From Planctomycetales bacterium (lineage in GTDB: Bacteria; 4484-113), in contig JAUWGS010000013.1 in NCBI GenBank assembly GCA_030606285.1, positions 1 to 55,667 on the forward strand: a stretch of 55,667 nt of DNA. Direction: 5' to 3'. The notes beneath the pieces were generated by a model. It saw nothing but the letters and a program-made list of their open reading frames with translations. It searched no databases and had not been told where the DNA came from. Numbering within the stretch: position 1 is the first letter of the stretch; each line of letters opens with the position of its first letter. Shown piece by piece: positions 34,758-45,743 of this stretch. A program made the position numbers and the translations under genes.

Positions 34758-35715
34758 AGCCGCTAGGTTCTGGTTATTGGCGGTTGTCCTGCTGGCGCTT
34801 GTCTGCGTTGCAGCCGCAGCGCCACAACATGACACGGAACAGGCTAGTAAGACGCAGATACAGGCTGCCAGCGAAGCCCCCGATACCACCGCCGAAGCCC
34901 ATGACGAACACGGAGTTCCCACTGAAGGTGCCCACGAGGAGCATTACGAGCTGCCCAACTTCATGATGTACATCCACGCGTTTAACCGCGAAGCCATCGA
35001 CGGGTGGCTCGCCGGAATTAATGCGAATCTCCCGCCGTTGCTCCACATCAAGTGGCTGAACATCGAGAATCTCACCTACTGCTTGATCGTGATTGCGCTC
35101 CTCAGCGCCATGTCGATAAGTGGAACCCGCCGCCGCGCGCTCAGGCCAACTAGCCGGCTATACATCTTCCTGGAAACAATGACTGTCAGCCTGCACGACT
35201 TCTTTGCCCAGGTACTGGGCTCGGAGACACGGAAATACATCGCGTTCGTGGGAACCCTGTTCGTCTATATCCTCTGCTTGAACCTGTTCGGGCTGATTCC
35301 CTTGATGAAATCCCCCACCAGCGTCTGGGGGATCAACTTCGCGATGGCACTCTGCGTGTTCCTGTACGTGCAGTACACGGCTGTTGTGCGCAACGGCTTC
35401 CTGGGCTACATAAAGCACCTGGTGGGAGAGCCGTGGTGGCTGTTCCCCCTGATGGTGCCCCTGCACATCATTGAGGAACTCATCAAGCCGATTTCGCTGT
35501 CTTTGCGACTGTTTGGCAACATACTGGGCGAGGATACGCTGCTGGCGGTGTTCGCGGGCCTGATTGTGCTCATTCCCGGCGTGCTGAACCTGCCACTCCA
35601 GTTTCCGTTTATGTTCCTGGCCATGCTCTTCAGCACCATCCAGGCCCTGATTTTCTCGACGCTTGCGGCGGTATACATAGCGCTTATGCTCCCGCACGAG
35701 GAGCACGCAACATAA
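34750..35715 (+). CDS. atpB: ATP synthase F0 subunit a
   Basis: The 321-residue protein is the stator channel subunit of F0. The essential Arg is in SLSLRLFGNILGED (about residue 252), and the last helices match the family (FMFLAMLFSTIQALIFSTLAAVYIALML). It begins with a signal-like hydrophobic segment (about 6-24) followed by a His/Glu/Asp-rich stretch before the first core helix, longer than in E. coli. ATG 34750 overlaps the end of the previous gene; an in-frame ATG at 34720 is less likely. Confidence 0.95.
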   Translation: MNKAARFWLLAVVLLALVCVAAAAPQHDTEQASKTQIQAASEAPDTTAEAHDEHGVPTEGAHEEHYELPNFMMYIHAFNREAIDGWLAGINANLPPLLHIKWLNIENLTYCLIVIALLSAMSISGTRRRALRPTSRLYIFLETMTVSLHDFFAQVLGSETRKYIAFVGTLFVYILCLNLFGLIPLMKSPTSVWGINFAMALCVFLYVQYTAVVRNGFLGYIKHLVGEPWWLFPLMVPLHIIEELIKPISLSLRLFGNILGEDTLLAVFAGLIVLIPGVLNLPLQFPFMFLAMLFSTIQALIFSTLAAVYIALMLPHEEHAT

Positions 35716-35749
35716 GACTGTTCGGACGACGAATATTTAGGAGGCAACT

Positions 35750-35983
35750 ATGGAGTATCAGGCGGCATTAGGACTTGCCCTTCCACTGGGCCTGGGAGCC
35801 GCTGCGCTTGGGTGCGGCATCGGCATCGGCATGGCCGTGAACGGCGCGATGCACGCAATGGGGCGGCAGCCCGAGGTTCTGGGCAAGATTCAGACAGCAA
35901 TGATCATCGGTGCGGCGTTCATCGAGGCACTGACGATTTACGCGTTGGTCATCGCATTCGTGTTGGCCGGGAAAATCCAGTAG
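35750..35983 (+). CDS. atpE: ATP synthase F0 subunit c
   Basis: The 77-residue hairpin protein forms the rotor ring. Helix 1 is glycine-rich ([18 protein letters not shown]), the polar loop is GRQPE, and helix 2 carries the ion-binding Glu59 ([16 protein letters not shown]). Glu followed by Ala rather than Ser/Thr, together with no Gln in helix 1, suggests coupling to protons rather than sodium. AGGAGG precedes the ATG. Confidence 0.97.
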   Translation: MEYQAALGLALPLGLGAAALGCGIGIGMAVNGAMHAMGRQPEVLGKIQTAMIIGAAFIEALTIYALVIAFVLAGKIQ

Positions 35984-36008
35984 GGTCTGTTGATTCAGAG
36001 GTAAAGCG

Positions 36009-36497
36009 GTGGAAGGAGTATTTGCAGTCTTGAAACTGCCCGACCTGCTCGGGCACCTGCTTGCGTTCCTGGCCCTGTTCTGGATCCTGAAGAAGTTCCT
36101 CTGGGGGCCCATCCTGGACATCATTGACAAAAGGCGCGAGAGCATCGATTTCGCCTACTCGGAAGTGGAAAGCAAGCAGTCCGAAGTTGACGAGCTCCAC
36201 AGGGAACTCGTCGAGCGGCTCGATCGTATCGAAGAGGAACGCCGTCAGGTGATGGAGGATGCGGCTAAAGACGGCCGGGCGCTAGCAGATGACATCCGCG
36301 CCAACGCCGAGAACCAGCGTGAACGCATCCTTTCCAAGGCGCAATCCGACATCCACATGGAACGCGAGAAGCTCAAAGTCGAGATGAACAACTATGCTTC
36401 GGATCTCGCCATCGATGTCGCGGAGAAGCTGATGCGCAAGCAGCTGGACCGCGAGGAACAGCGCCGGCTCATCAAGTCGCTCACGTCCGAAATGTAA
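36009..36497 (+). CDS. atpF: ATP synthase F0 subunit b
   Basis: The 162-residue protein has one N-terminal membrane helix (about 12-30) and a long charged coiled coil (about 40-150) that reaches F1 as the peripheral stalk. KFLWGPILDIIDKRRESI is the typical junction. The start is GTG 36009, with AGAGGT six bases upstream; no ATG is placed suitably. One b gene only, so a b2 homodimer is expected. Confidence 0.93.
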   Translation: MEGVFAVLKLPDLLGHLLAFLALFWILKKFLWGPILDIIDKRRESIDFAYSEVESKQSEVDELHRELVERLDRIEEERRQVMEDAAKDGRALADDIRANAENQRERILSKAQSDIHMEREKLKVEMNNYASDLAIDVAEKLMRKQLDREEQRRLIKSLTSEM

Positions 36498-36506
36498 GGG
36501 TTGTCT

Positions 36507-37058
36507 ATGCAGGAAACGCGTATTGCCAAACGGTACGCAACCGCGCTGTTCAGGCTCGCGGAGCAGCGGGGCGTCGTGGAAGAAGTGGACGAGCAGCTCC
36601 ACCAGCTCGACGTGCTGTTCCGCGACCGGCGATTCACGCGCCTGCTGCTTCACCCTCAGATACCTCGCAAGCAGAAGGAACAGGTACTCCTGCGTGTCAG
36701 CAGCTTTGGCGTTCACCAACTGGTAGCGAGCTTGCTCAAGCTTATGCTGCGGAAACAGCGCATAGGTCATTTTCCTGCCGTGGCGGCCTACTACGACTTG
36801 CTGACCGACCGCTCGCGCGGCGTGGAGGAAATAACCGTGATATCAGCGGTGGAGCTGGAAGATGAGGATTATCAGGAGATCCTCGCCCGAGCCAGCGCGT
36901 ACTCGTCCTATCCGGACCTGAGGCTCATCAAGAAGATCCGCCCCGAAATCATCGGCGGGGCGATTATCGAACTCGGGCGCGACAAGGTCGTGGACATGTC
37001 GGTGCGCACAGCGCTGACAGTACTGCGCCGCCGGCTGGTGAAGCACCGCTATTACTAA
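36507..37058 (+). CDS. atpH: ATP synthase F1 subunit delta
   Basis: The 183-residue protein links the b stalk to the top of F1. It has the family start AKRYATALFRLAEQRG and the C-terminal hinge PEIIGGAIIELGRDKVVDMSVRTAL. ATG 36507 is nine bases after the atpF stop, with AAGGG upstream; a TTG two codons earlier is possible. Confidence 0.93.
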   Translation: MQETRIAKRYATALFRLAEQRGVVEEVDEQLHQLDVLFRDRRFTRLLLHPQIPRKQKEQVLLRVSSFGVHQLVASLLKLMLRKQRIGHFPAVAAYYDLLTDRSRGVEEITVISAVELEDEDYQEILARASAYSSYPDLRLIKKIRPEIIGGAIIELGRDKVVDMSVRTALTVLRRRLVKHRYY

Positions 37059-37076
37059 GGGACAAGGGGACAGCTT

Positions 37077-38678
37077 ATGGACCAGATTCGTCCTGAAGAG
37101 ATAACTGACATCCTGGAAAAGGAAATCGCCTCCTATGAGCAGGAGCTCAAGATGGAGGACCGGGGCGTTGTGCTCCAGGTCGGCGACGGCATCGCACGCG
37201 TCTTCGGCCTGGAGAACTGCATATATAACGAGATGCTCGAATTCCCCAACGACGTGATGGGGATGGCGCTCAACCTGGAGGAAGAAAGCGTCGGCGTCGT
37301 GTTGCTCGGAGAGACAGCCCTGGTGAAGGAAGGCGACCCGGTTAAGCGCACCGGCCGCGTGCTGGAAGTGCCCGTGGGCGAAGCCATCGTTGGAAGGGTC
37401 ATCAGCCCGCTGGGCGAGCCGCTGGATGAGAAGGGGCCGGTGGTCACCAAGGAAACCCGCCCCATCGAGAGGAAGGCTGACGGCGTCGTGTTTCGCCAGC
37501 CGGTGAAAGAGCCCATTCAGACCGGCATCAAGGCTATCGACTCGATGATACCCATCGGCCGCGGACAGCGCGAACTTATCATCGGCGACCGCAGCACGGG
37601 CAAGACCGCCATTCTGGTGGACACTATCATCAACCAGAAAGAGACGCACGAGACCGACTCGCCGGTCTTCTGCATCTACGTCGCCATCGGCCAGAAAGAG
37701 TCGACCGTCGCTCGCATCTACGATGTGCTGAAGCGGCACGGCGCGATGGAGTACACGACGATTATCGTGGCTGCAGCGAGCGATCCTACGCCGCTGCAAT
37801 ACATCGCACCCTACGCAGGCTGCGCGATGGCGGAACACTTCCTCTACCAGGGCAAGCACACGCTGATCTGTTACGACGACCTGTCCAAGCACGCGGCGGC
37901 GTACCGCACGCTTTCGCTGCTGCTGCGCCGTCCGCCGGGTCGCGAAGCATTCCCCGGCGACGTGTTTTACCTGCACTCCCGACTGCTGGAGCGGGCAATC
38001 AAGCTCTCCGACGAGAAGGGCGGCGGGAGCATCACAGCCCTGCCGATAATCGAGACCCAGGCGGGCGATGTCTCCGCGTACATCCCCACCAACGTTATCT
38101 CCATCACTGACGGGCAGATATACCTTGAACCCGACCTGTTCTACCAGGGCATCCGGCCCGCAATCAACGTGGGTATTTCCGTTTCCCGCGTGGGCGGCAA
38201 CGCGCAGACCAAGGCGATGAAGAAGGTTGCCGGAATGCTCCGCCTCGACCTGGCGCAGTACCGCGAGCTGGCGGCGTTTGCCTCCTTTGGCAGCGAACTG
38301 GACAAGGCAACACAGGCGCAGCTTACGCGCGGCGAGCGAATGGTGGAGCTGCTCAAACAGGGCTTGTACAAGCCGATACGTGTCGAGGAACAGGTCCTCG
38401 CCATCTTCACGGGCACCAGAGGCTTTCTGGACGCCCTGCCTGTGGACAAAGTGGAAGCTTTTGAGGAGAAGCTGATTGCCTACGCTAAGGAGAAGTACCC
38501 CGACCTGTTGAGCGAAGTGCGCAAGAAGGGCACCATTGACGAAGACCTGGAGGCGCGCCTAAACAAGGCGGTCGAGGAGTTCTCCAAGCACTTCGCAGCC
38601 CTGCCTGAAGAGGAGCGCGAGCTTGCTGCAGCCGCAGGGGGAACCGCAAAGGCGACAAAGGAGGGAGAGGACAAGTAA
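37077..38678 (+). CDS. atpA: ATP synthase F1 subunit alpha
   Basis: The 533-residue protein has the Walker A motif GDRSTGKT (about 171-178), the [11 protein letters not shown] loop and the [14 protein letters not shown] segment of alpha subunits. A charged, Ala-rich C-terminal extension (after about residue 505) is longer than usual. AAGGGGAC precedes the ATG. The stop TAA overlaps the ATG of the next gene (TAATG). Confidence 0.97.
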   Translation: MDQIRPEEITDILEKEIASYEQELKMEDRGVVLQVGDGIARVFGLENCIYNEMLEFPNDVMGMALNLEEESVGVVLLGETALVKEGDPVKRTGRVLEVPVGEAIVGRVISPLGEPLDEKGPVVTKETRPIERKADGVVFRQPVKEPIQTGIKAIDSMIPIGRGQRELIIGDRSTGKTAILVDTIINQKETHETDSPVFCIYVAIGQKESTVARIYDVLKRHGAMEYTTIIVAAASDPTPLQYIAPYAGCAMAEHFLYQGKHTLICYDDLSKHAAAYRTLSLLLRRPPGREAFPGDVFYLHSRLLERAIKLSDEKGGGSITALPIIETQAGDVSAYIPTNVISITDGQIYLEPDLFYQGIRPAINVGISVSRVGGNAQTKAMKKVAGMLRLDLAQYRELAAFASFGSELDKATQAQLTRGERMVELLKQGLYKPIRVEEQVLAIFTGTRGFLDALPVDKVEAFEEKLIAYAKEKYPDLLSEVRKKGTIDEDLEARLNKAVEEFSKHFAALPEEERELAAAAGGTAKATKEGEDK

Positions 38679-39136
38679 TGGACTACTCGCGAGTCAGTAT
38701 CGACGATCTAGTCGGACGCCAGGTGATGGTGCATATGCACGCTCAAGCGTTCACTGACCTCAACATACAGGGATTCCAGGCCCCGAGATTTAGGGCTGTT
38801 ATCCTAGGTATGGACAATCTCGGCCTGTGGATCGAGCACCCCGAGTACAAGATAATGCCCGTTTACGGCGACAAAGGGGAGTACATACCACCGGGAGAGC
38901 GGAAGGAAGTCGTGCACCGCGCAGCCATACTGCTGATGTGGGCCACAATCAAAACGATTGTTTTCTTCCCTGACCAGGAGGCAATCTTGCCAACCGAAGA
39001 CGTGCCGGTGATCGGCTTCAGCCGAGTGCGTGAGCGCGAACGCGAAATTGAGGAGGAGCGCGCCAACGAGTCTGCGGCATCCGTGAAGAAACCCAAGAAG
39101 CCGGCCAAGCGCACCAGAAAATCCAAGAAGAAATAA
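38678..39136 (+). CDS. Unrecognised protein inside the ATP synthase operon, basic tail
   Basis: The 152-residue protein lies between atpA and atpG, where most bacteria have no gene. It starts in the TAATG overlap with atpA, so it should be made together with alpha. Residues about 10-100 look like a small beta-rich domain (RFRAVILGMDNLGLWIEH, KEVVHRAAILLMWATIKTIVFFPD); a charged helix follows (REREREIEEERANES), then a strongly basic end (KKPKKPAKRTRKSKKK). No signal peptide or membrane helix is evident. The strand pattern is reminiscent of Sm/SH3-like barrels, and the tail suggests nucleic-acid or anionic-lipid contact, but this is inference. Confidence 0.75.
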   Translation: MDYSRVSIDDLVGRQVMVHMHAQAFTDLNIQGFQAPRFRAVILGMDNLGLWIEHPEYKIMPVYGDKGEYIPPGERKEVVHRAAILLMWATIKTIVFFPDQEAILPTEDVPVIGFSRVREREREIEEERANESAASVKKPKKPAKRTRKSKKK

Positions 39137-39138
39137 CC

Positions 39139-41494
<2,356 letters not shown>

Positions 41495-41497
41495 TTT

Positions 41498-41944
41498 GTG
41501 GCTGATGGAACACAGGACAAACGGTCGTTCCCCGTCGTGGTTATCTCACCGGACGGGGAGCTGTTCCGTGAGGAAGCGACCAGCATCGTCGCACCGGCGA
41601 TGGACGGCTATCTCGGCGTGATGAAGGGCCACGCGCCGCTGATTGCGGTTCTGGACATCGGCGAGCTGCTGATCCGAACGCCCGACGACCACATCCTGTC
41701 GCTCGCGGTCGCCGGCGGCTTCATGGAAGTGCGTCGCAACGAGACGTTGATACTCTGCGACCATGCGGAATTCAGAGAGGACATTGACATCGCGCGGGCT
41801 TCCGAGGCTGAGGAGAGGGCACGGGACAGGCTTTCCAAGCGCATCAGCGGCGTGAAAGTGGAGCGCGGGGAAGTCGCCCTGCGCAAGGCCCAGAACCGGC
41901 TTCGCATCGCCCGGCGCAAAGAACGGGAGAAACTGATTGAATAA
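41498..41944 (+). CDS. atpC: ATP synthase F1 subunit epsilon
   Basis: The 148-residue protein has an N-terminal beta sandwich (VVVISPDGELFREEATSIVAPAMDGYLGVMKGHAPLI) and a C-terminal helical hairpin (about 95-145) that can inhibit ATP hydrolysis. The start is GTG 41498, with GGAG seven bases upstream and three bases after the atpD stop. The 3' end overlaps the murA start by eight bases. Confidence 0.93.
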   Translation: MADGTQDKRSFPVVVISPDGELFREEATSIVAPAMDGYLGVMKGHAPLIAVLDIGELLIRTPDDHILSLAVAGGFMEVRRNETLILCDHAEFREDIDIARASEAEERARDRLSKRISGVKVERGEVALRKAQNRLRIARRKEREKLIE

Positions 41945-43256
41945 CGGCAGCACTCCAAACAGCGACAACCGCGCCCTGCTCGTAGTAGGTGGGAAGCCGC
42001 TCGGCGGCGAAGTACGCATCTCCGGCGCGAAGAACTCAGCGCTTCCTCTCATCTGCGCAAGCATCCTTGCAGACAGCCCGGTGATACTGACAAACGTGCC
42101 GCTGCTTCAGGACGTGCACCTGATCTGCGAGGTGCTGACCGCTCTGGGCGCGCGGTGCGAGTTCGACGGTCACAAGCTGACCATTGACCCCACATCCATC
42201 GCCCGGCAGGACGCGCCGTACGAACTGGTGCGCAAGATGCGGGCAAGCTTCCTCGTCACCGGCCCGCTGCTGGCGAAATACGGACGCGCGGAAGTGCCGC
42301 TGCCGGGCGGCTGCAACATTGGCCCCAGGCCGGTGGACGAGCACCTTCGCGCCTTCGCCGAACTGGGCGCGGAGATCGAGTTCAAGAAGGGCGTTGTCTA
42401 CGCGCGCGCCGACGCCCTCAAGGGCGCCGAAGTCTACTTCAACATATCAAGCGTTGGCGCTACCGAGAATTTGCTGATGGCTGCGGCAATGGCCGAGGGA
42501 ACGACGACCCTTGACCATTGCGCTGAAGAGCCGGAAGTGTCCGACCTGGTTGACTTCCTCGTCTCGCTCGGCGCAGACATCCGCTGGGAAGGCCCCCGCC
42601 GCATCGTCGTGCACGGCACGCGGGACCTGCGCCAATCGAAACCCTACGCAATCATTCCCGACCGGATAGAAGCCGGCACTTACGCGCTGGCTGCGGTCGG
42701 CACGGGCGGAGCCGTGCAGATTAAGCACTGCCGTCCCAAGCACATCACAGCTCTCATAGAGAAACTGCGCGAGATGGGCGTGCCGATTGAGGTTGGTGAC
42801 GACTATCTCAGCGTCGAGGCGACCGAGAAGCTCGAGGCGACGAAAGTGCGCACCCAGCCCTACCCCGGCTTCCCCACTGACCTGCAGCCGCAGATGACAA
42901 CGGTGCTCACGCGCGCAGGCGGCCTTTCCGTGGTCACAGAAACCATCTTCGAGCAGCGCTTCTCGTACGTGCCGGAGCTGGTACGAATGGGCGCGGGGCT
43001 GCTGCAGCAGGAAAATGCCGTAGTTGTTGACGGCACGAAGAGCAGGCTAACGGGCGCGCCGGTGGAGGGCTACGACCTGCGGGGATTCGCCGCGCTCACC
43101 ATCGCCGCGCTTATGGCGCAGGGCGAGTCGCTGATTGCGGGTTACAACCATCTCGTGAGAGGTTACGAGGATTTCACAGAGAAGCTGACCGGCCTCGGCG
43201 CCGAGGTGAAGCTAACCGACCGAAGCTACAAGCTGAAGAATAATAACCACAAGTAG
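41937..43256 (+). CDS. murA: UDP-N-acetylglucosamine 1-carboxyvinyltransferase
   Basis: The 439-residue protein catalyses the first committed step of peptidoglycan synthesis, adding enolpyruvate to UDP-GlcNAc. Lys32 (GAKNSALPL) and the catalytic Cys126 in PGGCNIGPRPVDEH are present; Cys instead of Asp means fosfomycin sensitivity is expected. The start is a TTG at 41937, overlapping atpC, with GGGAG eight bases upstream; a later in-frame start would cut into the first strand. It is the last gene of the ATP synthase operon, an uncommon link of energy and wall synthesis. Confidence 0.93.
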   Translation: MNNGSTPNSDNRALLVVGGKPLGGEVRISGAKNSALPLICASILADSPVILTNVPLLQDVHLICEVLTALGARCEFDGHKLTIDPTSIARQDAPYELVRKMRASFLVTGPLLAKYGRAEVPLPGGCNIGPRPVDEHLRAFAELGAEIEFKKGVVYARADALKGAEVYFNISSVGATENLLMAAAMAEGTTTLDHCAEEPEVSDLVDFLVSLGADIRWEGPRRIVVHGTRDLRQSKPYAIIPDRIEAGTYALAAVGTGGAVQIKHCRPKHITALIEKLREMGVPIEVGDDYLSVEATEKLEATKVRTQPYPGFPTDLQPQMTTVLTRAGGLSVVTETIFEQRFSYVPELVRMGAGLLQQENAVVVDGTKSRLTGAPVEGYDLRGFAALTIAALMAQGESLIAGYNHLVRGYEDFTEKLTGLGAEVKLTDRSYKLKNNNHK

Positions 43257-43266
43257 CCGGTGTCGG

Positions 43267-43339
43267 GGGAGGCGCGTCTTTGCTGCCCGCAGGCTGCACT
43301 CCCAGTGCGTCAGTGTTCCGCGCCCACCAGGCGCCTCCC
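43267..43339. terminator. Long inverted repeat between convergent murA and prs
   Basis: GGGAGGCGC (43267-43275) pairs with GCGCCTCCC (43331-43339), 55 bases apart. The loop itself is partly structured. There is no T-run, so its role as a bidirectional terminator is only inferred from its place between convergent genes. Confidence 0.35.
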
Positions 43340-43341
43340 TC

Positions 43342-44304
43342 CTACTTAAACAGCGAGCTGATGCTCTCGTCGGTGAAGCAGCGCCCGATGGCGTCCGCGA
43401 AGGTTGGCGCGGCGCTGACCACTTCTATTTTCTTGTGCCGGTGCGATTCTTCCAGCGGGATGGTATCGGTAATGATGAGCCGTTCAAGCGGGCTTTTGCT
43501 GATGCGCTCTATCGCCTTGCCGGAAAGCACGCCGTGGGTAGCGTAGACGCTGATGCTCTTTGCGCCGCGCTCCAGCAGTATTTCCGCACCGACCGTGACA
43601 CTGCCCGCAGTATCCACCATGTCGTCGTAGAGAATGCAGTGCCGGCCGTCAATGTCGCCAATAGCCTCAATAATCTCGGCCTGGTTGGGTCTCGGGCGCC
43701 GCTTGGCGATGATGGCCAGCGGAAAACCCAGCCTTGTGGCGACTTCACTCGCGCGCGCCACGCCTCCCACATCCGGGCTCACAATGACGCTGTCCTCGGG
43801 CGAGAACCCGTGCGACCGAATTGCGTGGCACAGTATCTTCAGCGCCGAAAGGTGGTCAACCGGGATGTTGAAGAAGCCCTGCGCTGCGCCGCTGTGCAGG
43901 TCCATGCTGATGACCCGGTCGGCGCCCGCGGTCTCAATAAGGTTTGCCACCAGGCGCGCACTGATGGGCTCGCGCGGCTGGTCCTTCTTGTCCTGGCGCG
44001 CATAACCGTAATAAGGGATGACCGCCACGATGCGGTGCGCGCTGGCCCGCCGCACGGCGTCAATGATGACCAGCAGCTCCACGAGATTCTCGTTCACCGG
44101 ATGGCAGGTCGGCTGTATGACGAAGACATCGTGGCCGCGGACGCTCTCGTCGATCTTCACCCGCACCTCGCCGTCGGAAAACCGCGCAACCATCGTCTCG
44201 CTAAGCGCAAGCGTGAGGTGCTTGGCGATATCCTCCGCTAACGAGCGATGCGCTGTGCCCGAAATCAGTGTCAGCTTTTTACGGTACAGGTGCTCGACGC
44301 TCAT
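43342..44304 (-). CDS. prs: Ribose-phosphate pyrophosphokinase (PRPP synthetase)
   Basis: The 320-residue protein makes PRPP from ribose-5-phosphate and ATP. Motifs seen are FSDGEVRVKIDESVRGHDVFVIQ, PYYGYARQDKK, MDLHSGAAQGFFNIP (family DLHAxQIQGFF) and the PRPP loop DDMVDTAGS. Its start overlaps the glmU stop by four bases (ATGA). It is the last gene of thrS-glmU-prs. Confidence 0.96.
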   Translation of the reverse strand: MSVEHLYRKKLTLISGTAHRSLAEDIAKHLTLALSETMVARFSDGEVRVKIDESVRGHDVFVIQPTCHPVNENLVELLVIIDAVRRASAHRIVAVIPYYGYARQDKKDQPREPISARLVANLIETAGADRVISMDLHSGAAQGFFNIPVDHLSALKILCHAIRSHGFSPEDSVIVSPDVGGVARASEVATRLGFPLAIIAKRRPRPNQAEIIEAIGDIDGRHCILYDDMVDTAGSVTVGAEILLERGAKSISVYATHGVLSGKAIERISKSPLERLIITDTIPLEESHRHKKIEVVSAAPTFADAIGRCFTDESISSLFK

Positions 44305-45740
44305 TTCCCCTCCCCCTGTGTTTCCCCAATTTCATCGCCGGATTCCGGCTTGGTGGATTTCTTCTCGCGGAGCTTCGCCGCGTAGCTTTCTTTGTTTTCC
44401 TGCCGGCTGCGGCCGACACCAAGCGCGTCAGCGGGCACGTCCTTAGTCAGCGTGCTGCCCGCTGCGGTATATGCGCCATCGCCTATCTCTATCGGCGCGA
44501 CGAGCGTGTTGTTGCTGCCGATGAAGACCCCGTCGCCGATGGTCGTGCGATGCTTGGTGAAGCCATCGTAGTTGCAGGTAATAGTACCGGCGCCGATGTT
44601 CGTTTTCTTGCCAATTTTGGCATCACCGATGTAAGACAGGTGCGATACCTTGCTGCCCGCGCCGATGGTGGATTTCTTCAGCTCCACGAAACTCCCAATC
44701 TTCGCAGTCTCCTCCACATTGCTGCCCGGGCGCAGGTTCGCGTACGGCCCGATTGTGACCCCTTCTTCAGCTTTCACTTCCACAAGGCGCGAACAGAACA
44801 CCTTGCATCCGTCACCCAGGCGGCTCTTCTCAATGTATGCCATCGGGCCGATTTCGCAGTCCTCGCCGATGACCGTTTCGCCGCGCAGCACCGTGCCCGG
44901 GAGAATCGTCGTGTCCTGGCCGATACGCACGTTGAACTCAATGTACGACGTGTTCCCGCGCACAAACGTGACGCCGCTGCGCGCGTGCTTCACCAGCAGC
45001 CGCTGTTGAATAGTGTCCTCGGCATCGTTTAGCTGGGCTCGGTCGTTAATGCCCATCAGGTCCTGCGCCGGCTCGTAGTAGACCGCGCGCGTGCGCAGGA
45101 AGTTGACGATGTCCGTGAGGTAATACTCGCCCTTGCGGTTGTCGGTGCCGAACTCCTCGCGCGCACGGTCGAGCACCGTGTCCACCCAGCGCCGGTTGAT
45201 TGCGTAGATGCCGGAATTAACCTCTTTTATCTTCAGCTCAACCGCGTCGGCGTCCACATCCTCGACTATACCGGTCACAAATCCGTCTTCGGTCTTGACG
45301 CGGCCGTATCCCCGAATCTCCGGTGGCGTGAATGTCAGCAAAGCCGCATCCCCGCTGGATGCGGCGGACAGGACATCGCGCAGCGCGCTCTCCGTAACCA
45401 GCGGAACGTCGCCCGGCAGCACCAGGACATTGTCCACATCGCTGCTCACAGCCGGCATCGCGGTCGCAAGCGCATCGCCCGTGCCCAGTTGAGGCTCCTG
45501 CACTACCATCTCGTAGATCGATCCGTAATGCTCGGTGATCTCGGCCTGCACATCCTCGTTCACCACGATAATAATCTGCTCCGGCGTCATGCCATGCAGC
45601 GTCTGGAGGATGTGTTCCAGCATCGGGACGCCGGCGATGGGGAACAGCACTTTGCTGCGCACGTGCTTGCTTCTGAACCGTGTGCCGCGCCCCGCAGCCA
45701 GCACCACCGCAGCGAAAGTCCCATACGGAGCTTCGGCCAT
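44301..45740 (-). CDS. glmU: Bifunctional GlmU (GlcNAc-1-P uridyltransferase / GlcN-1-P acetyltransferase)
   Basis: The 479-residue protein makes UDP-GlcNAc. The N-terminal pyrophosphorylase (about 1-230) has LAAGRGTRFRSK and QEPQLGTGDAL; the C-terminal left-handed beta helix (about 255-455) has hexapeptide repeats and the acetyltransferase residues in SYIGDAKIGKKTNIGAGTITCNYDG. A charged tail of about 25 residues ends it. GGAG precedes the ATG; the gap to thrS is three bases. It supplies the substrate of MurA, encoded nearby on the other strand. Confidence 0.96.
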   Translation of the reverse strand: MAEAPYGTFAAVVLAAGRGTRFRSKHVRSKVLFPIAGVPMLEHILQTLHGMTPEQIIIVVNEDVQAEITEHYGSIYEMVVQEPQLGTGDALATAMPAVSSDVDNVLVLPGDVPLVTESALRDVLSAASSGDAALLTFTPPEIRGYGRVKTEDGFVTGIVEDVDADAVELKIKEVNSGIYAINRRWVDTVLDRAREEFGTDNRKGEYYLTDIVNFLRTRAVYYEPAQDLMGINDRAQLNDAEDTIQQRLLVKHARSGVTFVRGNTSYIEFNVRIGQDTTILPGTVLRGETVIGEDCEIGPMAYIEKSRLGDGCKVFCSRLVEVKAEEGVTIGPYANLRPGSNVEETAKIGSFVELKKSTIGAGSKVSHLSYIGDAKIGKKTNIGAGTITCNYDGFTKHRTTIGDGVFIGSNNTLVAPIEIGDGAYTAAGSTLTKDVPADALGVGRSRQENKESYAAKLREKKSTKPESGDEIGETQGEGK

Positions 45741-45743
45741 CTC

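Noticed and set aside
36843-37976. A 377-residue reading frame antisense to atpH/atpA
   Set aside because: It is a shadow of two well-supported ATP synthase genes and has no recognisable domain.
43267-43339. Small RNA gene between murA and prs
   Set aside because: The long inverted repeat could suggest one, but I see no promoter or T-run terminator for it.
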